NCBI RefSeq assembly: GCF_022539315.1 | Contig: NC_066316.1 | Span: 66,383,994-66,447,993, forward strand | DNA from: Serinus canaria | Lineage: Eukaryota; Chordata; Aves; Passeriformes; Fringillidae | Direction: 5' to 3' | Length of the DNA stretch: 64,000 nucleotides | Part shown: piece after piece, positions 59,901-64,000 of the stretch | Numbering within the stretch: the first letter of the stretch is position 1 | How the letters are laid out: every line of letters starts with the position of its first letter | Position numbers and translations under genes: made by a program | The notes under the pieces: generated by a model | The model's input: only the letters and a program-made list of their open reading frames with translations | What the model was told of the DNA's origin: nothing | The model's database searches: none

Positions 59901-62181
59901 TTATATCTCTGAAAGGAGATAAAATTAGAGCAGTTTATAAAGTAAGCCCTGCAGGTTTACTGAGCAGCTGCCTTCAAAGGAAATTTCCTTGTCTCAATAA
60001 ACAAGAAAACAGAAGCACCTGGGCCTGTACACATCAGACTTATTTTTGGGAATGCTACCTTTTGAAAATCAGATGGCTGAAAACAAAAAAGCATTATCAT
60101 CAATGAGAAAATACTATTTATCTGTGTGTGCTTTGTCCTGTAGTGATATTAAGTAGTTTTGCTTATATAATTCCATTAGCCCAGAGTAAAAGCATCAAGA
60201 TTTTTTGAGTAGTTGAGTTGCCTCAGAGAAAGCATCCTAGTTTACACCTCCACTTTGACTCTGGATGTTCCAAAGACACTATGTTCTCTGAAAATGACTT
60301 TATTTTTTTAAAGCACTCTGAAAAAATTTCAGTAATTGGGATAAATTGTGCTGTAATCGTAAATTATATACAATCCACTTGAAAATTTGTCATAGGTTGA
60401 TTTTGTTAAAATATAGTGTAGGTAGTGCCTACCACTCAATAGAGACTATTACAGTGGAAATGTGTCTTTTTCAGGAGTAATTAAATTGCAGACAATGTAG
60501 ACTAATCTAACACAGTATGGTATATCAGCTGAGTCAAGATGAAAGTTTTTTTTTTTTGCTTGTTAATTCACTTTTCTGTCACTCCAAAATTCCTTTTAGC
60601 ATGCATTGTGTTTCTGAATGCAAGGTCTTGATTTTATCTACTGCCAATCAACCCAAGGAGGCCAGGTTTATATCTGGGTAAGAATTCAAGTAAGGAAATG
60701 GAACAGTTCTTTTCAGAATTTTTTTCCCTGGGAGTGGTTTAACAAATGCCAATTATGGTAGGAAAGATCAGGTCCTTTTGTGGATAGATCTTCTCTGTGC
60801 AGAGCAGTGATCAATTTGTAATTATTTTAATAGTGTCAGTCAGCACCCCTAAGTGTTCTTTGCTGGTCATGGTGAGGATGCTTGTCAAGTCTGAAGCCAC
60901 AGGCAAATTAGGCAAATTGATCATTTGCTCATTAGTTGCAGCACACAAACTTGAATATTTCTTTGCTCTAGACATAACGAGCTTTCTGATTAATGAATGA
61001 TTCCTCTTTCTGATTTTATTTAAGGTGTACTTACTGCCAGGAGCCTAGTGGGAATAGAGAGAATTAGGATAGAAGACTGTAGTGAGATTTCAATACATAC
61101 AAAAAAAGAAGTGTCCATGAGCATCTCTAAAGTCTAAGTCAGAAGAAATGATCCAGACCTTTTGTCATGTAGGCTGATACTTAAAGTCTGCAGTAGCCAC
61201 ATGACATTTGCTTTCTCTCCTTTCAGCTGTGATTTGGTAGCTAAAGTGATACAGCTAGATCATTTTTATACTGAATTCTTCTGAACTACCAAATTAAATG
61301 TCCAACAGATGACACGATGTGGAAAAAACAGCTCTATCCACATGCAAGCAGTCTTAGAAAGCATCACAGACTTTTACTCCTCCTGATCTGGTCACCTGAA
61401 AAATAGTTATTTGAGCAGCAAGAAAGTGTTTTTAGAAGGCATAAGTATTTCAGCACTCCAAACAGGAGACTGGAGTCTGTTGTTCAATGGGATCCTCACT
61501 GTGTTATCAGTGCAACAGAATGATGCTGATTTGTATCATCTGAAAGATGTCTGGAGGGACTGAAACATGTCATCTCACCAACACCATCACTCCAAAAAAG
61601 AAGAGTGATAACATCTAAGTACAATTTCTGTGAATGCTTGTTTTTTGCTCTCTTTGTGGAAGGAACAAGCATGAGGAGCCAAAGTAAGCCAATGGCCACA
61701 GAGAAATCATGCTAAAAGCAAACCCCAGCTGACAATTATCTTTCTCCTCTGTATCACACTTCTTGGTTGGCAGTGAGTTTTCATGCATCACTGTCTTTAA
61801 CCTCAAATATTACAAACTGGCCTGGAAATCAGGATTGGTAGTCTGCTGATTCATTGCAGCTTTGCATAAACCACTGAGATAAAACTTCAAAAATGTCATG
61901 TATGTCTGGTGCTGCCTTAGCCATTGCAGACCCCTCTGGCCTTATGCTAAAGGCACCTGGTCTCAGGGATGGACAAGGAATCTTAACAGCATCTGCTAGC
62001 CAAGATTTCATGGGTGCTGCTCCTCCCTGATGAAAGTGAAGCCTCTCCTCCTTACTCCATGTGGGTCAGGGGAATGAAGGGGGAGAGAAGTCCTGCCCTC
62101 TGCCCTTTTTCCTTCGCTGGCCCTTACAGCCTTGTTGAAAGTTTTAGGTCTGTAAAAGAATATCCTCAGAGACTGACCCTA
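56946..62181. other. Unique noncoding DNA
   Basis: Contains the longest open frame of the window (159 codons, 57226-57705, plus strand). Its translation is a mix of hydrophobic and polar runs with no recognised family, and no Kozak-like or splice context. About one frame this long is expected by chance here. No CR1 or LTR was recognised with confidence. Confidence 0.5.
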
Positions 62182-62222
62182 GGTGATCCAAAACAGTGAT
62201 CCAAAACTGATCCAAACAGTGA
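62182..62222. repeat. Short tandem repeat of GTGATCCAAAACA
   Basis: Three copies of (GT)GATCCAAA(A)C lie in 40 bp, the third one shortened. Confidence 0.85.
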
Positions 62223-62336
62223 TACCCAGTGTCTCTAGCTCTCTAGACTGGAGTTAGTTGTCATGTTCCGCACTTGACTGGCACAATGTTTTTGTGGTTT
62301 CATCTCAAAGCATGGGGATAAAAATGACAATTAATA

Positions 62337-62420
62337 TAGAAATTATGACCATAATAAAATTGAAATAATAATAATAATAACAATAAAAGTAACCATAGTA
62401 ATAAAATAGTAATAGTAGTG
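62337..62420. repeat. (AAT)n-rich simple repeat
   Basis: A pure core AATAATAATAATAATAA (near 62364-62380) lies within a wider degenerate stretch of AATAAAA, TAGTAATA and AGTAGT words. Confidence 0.85.
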
Positions 62421-64000
62421 TGTCAGAGTCACACAGTGAATGATTTTACTGTATTTAAATGAGCAGAAAATGAATCATCTCCACTATGTTAGTCAAACAC
62501 ACAGTAACTATGTGTACTTCCCTTTTCTTCTGCTGTTCCACTCTGAACACCCACTTTCTCTGAGTTGTTGTCCAGTATTTGCTGCCTCCTTTCCCACCTC
62601 TTCCAATGTTCTTGACCACCTCAGCCCAGTTTTTTCAGGTGTGCTGCTCAGCCCACCACCACACTGCCCAGGCCCCCAGCAACCAGCCTGCACCTGAGCA
62701 GCCCCCATGGTGCCAGTGGGAGTTCAGAGGGGCTTTGGGGAGATTGCCCCTTCAGGGGCCACAGGAAAATGAACAATGCTCTGATTATTTAGCCAAGCTT
62801 ATTTCTTGTGCAGAGGTAAGGTATGGATGAGTTCTAAGAGGGGGCTAGCTCAACAATATGTTTAGAAATTTAGTCTGCCTTAACTCTGAATGTGTGAGAG
62901 CCTGAGCAGTGAGTGATGTTTGATCCTGTCTACAAGTAACAAGTGGGCAGTGCCAGGATTGTCCTAGTGCCTCCCTGTAAAGTTATCTCTGCAATATTTT
63001 GACAGTGATTTCAAATTGCAGACAAATCACAGTGCAAAAGTCTCTACCTCCATAAAACTGATTCCTGAATTCCAAAGAACTCCTATTTTGGGAGGTCTTT
63101 TCCAAATTACCTTAGAGCCAATTTATCTTTCCCTGGAGGCTGAATGGATGAATTAACCCTGCAGTGATTGGTACCCAGACACGTTCAGTTCAGGGATAAG
63201 TAAACAGTGTTTTATCAAGAGGTCTGTCTTGCAAGTGATTTAATCGAGAAAATGCTACAATGAGTAATAACATTGTATTCTACCTAAGCCTCCTACTGCC
63301 TTTATTCGAGTAAGTTAATTCCTTTGATCAATATTGTGGATAAGAAAAAAAGAATATAAAATTGTAAAGGAAAGTCTTATATCTAGGAATGTGAAACTCC
63401 AAAAGAGCTATGCCCTGATACTGGATCAGGCTAATCTCTAGTTTAGAAATTATTATGTTTGCAAATAGTAATGTCATGTGCTGGTGATAAATCATCTAAA
63501 TTTTGAGCTCTCAACAGGAGGAATGTTGTTAACAGTTACTCAAGAGCAGAAGCAATCTGTACCCTCCACCTCCGTTGGCAAAACTGAATTAGCCCCCAAT
63601 TTTTCAAAGTATTAACTAAGTATGTGCCTTTTTCTTTCTCAGGAGGAACTCACTTCTCTAAGTGTCTGGGGAAAACAATTTTGGCCTTGTCTTTCTTTTG
63701 CATCTACCAATTCTGCATAACTGGTTATTTGGTGCTTTGAAGGTAGTTTATGGCTGCAAGCCAAACTAACAGCTTGCTGCTGCCACAGAAGAAGGTCTCA
63801 CTCCCTCCTCCTCCCTACTCTGAGCCTTCCTTTCTTGCCCCACCCTCTCAGAGTCCTGTCCCCACTATTTTGGATCACCCTTTGCCTCTTTTCCCAAGTC
63901 AATTCAACTAGTTAACTCCAAGAATTATCCACTTTCTGGTTATTTTCTTCCAGGTCAGGAAGGTGAGTTGACTGACAGCAGCAGTCACTGACTGAGGTCA
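62421..64000. other. Unique noncoding DNA
   Basis: A less AT-rich patch at 62580-62770 holds overlapping frames on both strands (66-85 codons) with no recognised product. No repeat was recognised to the end of the window. Confidence 0.5.

Noticed and set aside
1..64000. Bacterial or phage systems, CRISPR arrays, intact tRNA or rRNA genes, intact viral genes
   Set aside because: None found. The only tRNA-like sequence is the SINE head, and the ERV traces are LTRs without coding sequence.

Overview
This is vertebrate nuclear DNA, most likely from a bird and probably a passerine. It is AT-rich and has no operons, ribosome-binding sites or long coding frames. The recognisable interspersed repeats are 3' ends of CR1 LINEs (the dominant avian retrotransposon), a tRNA-Ile-headed SINE with a CR1-type tail of the kind known from zebra finch, several ERV-type solo LTRs, and one very old MIR. 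The window reads as a gene desert, a long intron or both. The longest open frames (159, 147, 137 and 134 codons) are about what chance gives in 64 kb of AT-rich DNA, and none resembles a known protein.

Layout. 1-9.2 kb: unique sequence with one CR1 tail (3029-3135). 9.2-13.6 kb: the SINE (9242-9379), a 400-bp solo LTR (9641-10040), a MIR (10938-11078), G/T-rich tracts and a probable small LTR (13312-13577). 16.4-19 kb: an unclassified degenerate repeat, then a CR1 split by a 526-bp TG...CA insertion. 21.5-22.4 kb: a CpG-rich block beside a GC-rich block with no CpG. 25.9-26.15 kb: the best candidate coding segment, a possible terminal exon with acceptor, short frame, stop and AATAAA. 28-30.3 kb: a possible internal exon and a CpG-enriched stretch holding a TATAAAAG box. 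33-39 kb: (TA)n, short tandem duplications, a CR1 with an internal deletion, a candidate regulatory block (36.96-37.48 kb) and a pure ATTCT array. 41.4 kb: a perfect 30-bp palindrome. 44.1-44.5 kb: a promoter-like block followed by an open segment ending at a consensus splice donor. 46-50.5 kb: two tail-to-tail CR1 copies, an A/C-rich tract and a CR1 piece that still shows reverse-transcriptase codons. 50.5-64 kb: mostly featureless unique DNA with small simple repeats.

No genes can be shown to work together here. The biology that can be supported is retrotransposition history (LINE, LINE-mobilised SINE and ERV, with one element nested in another) plus a few candidate regulatory or exonic segments. 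All family names come from recognising consensus motifs by eye. No novel biological system was found.
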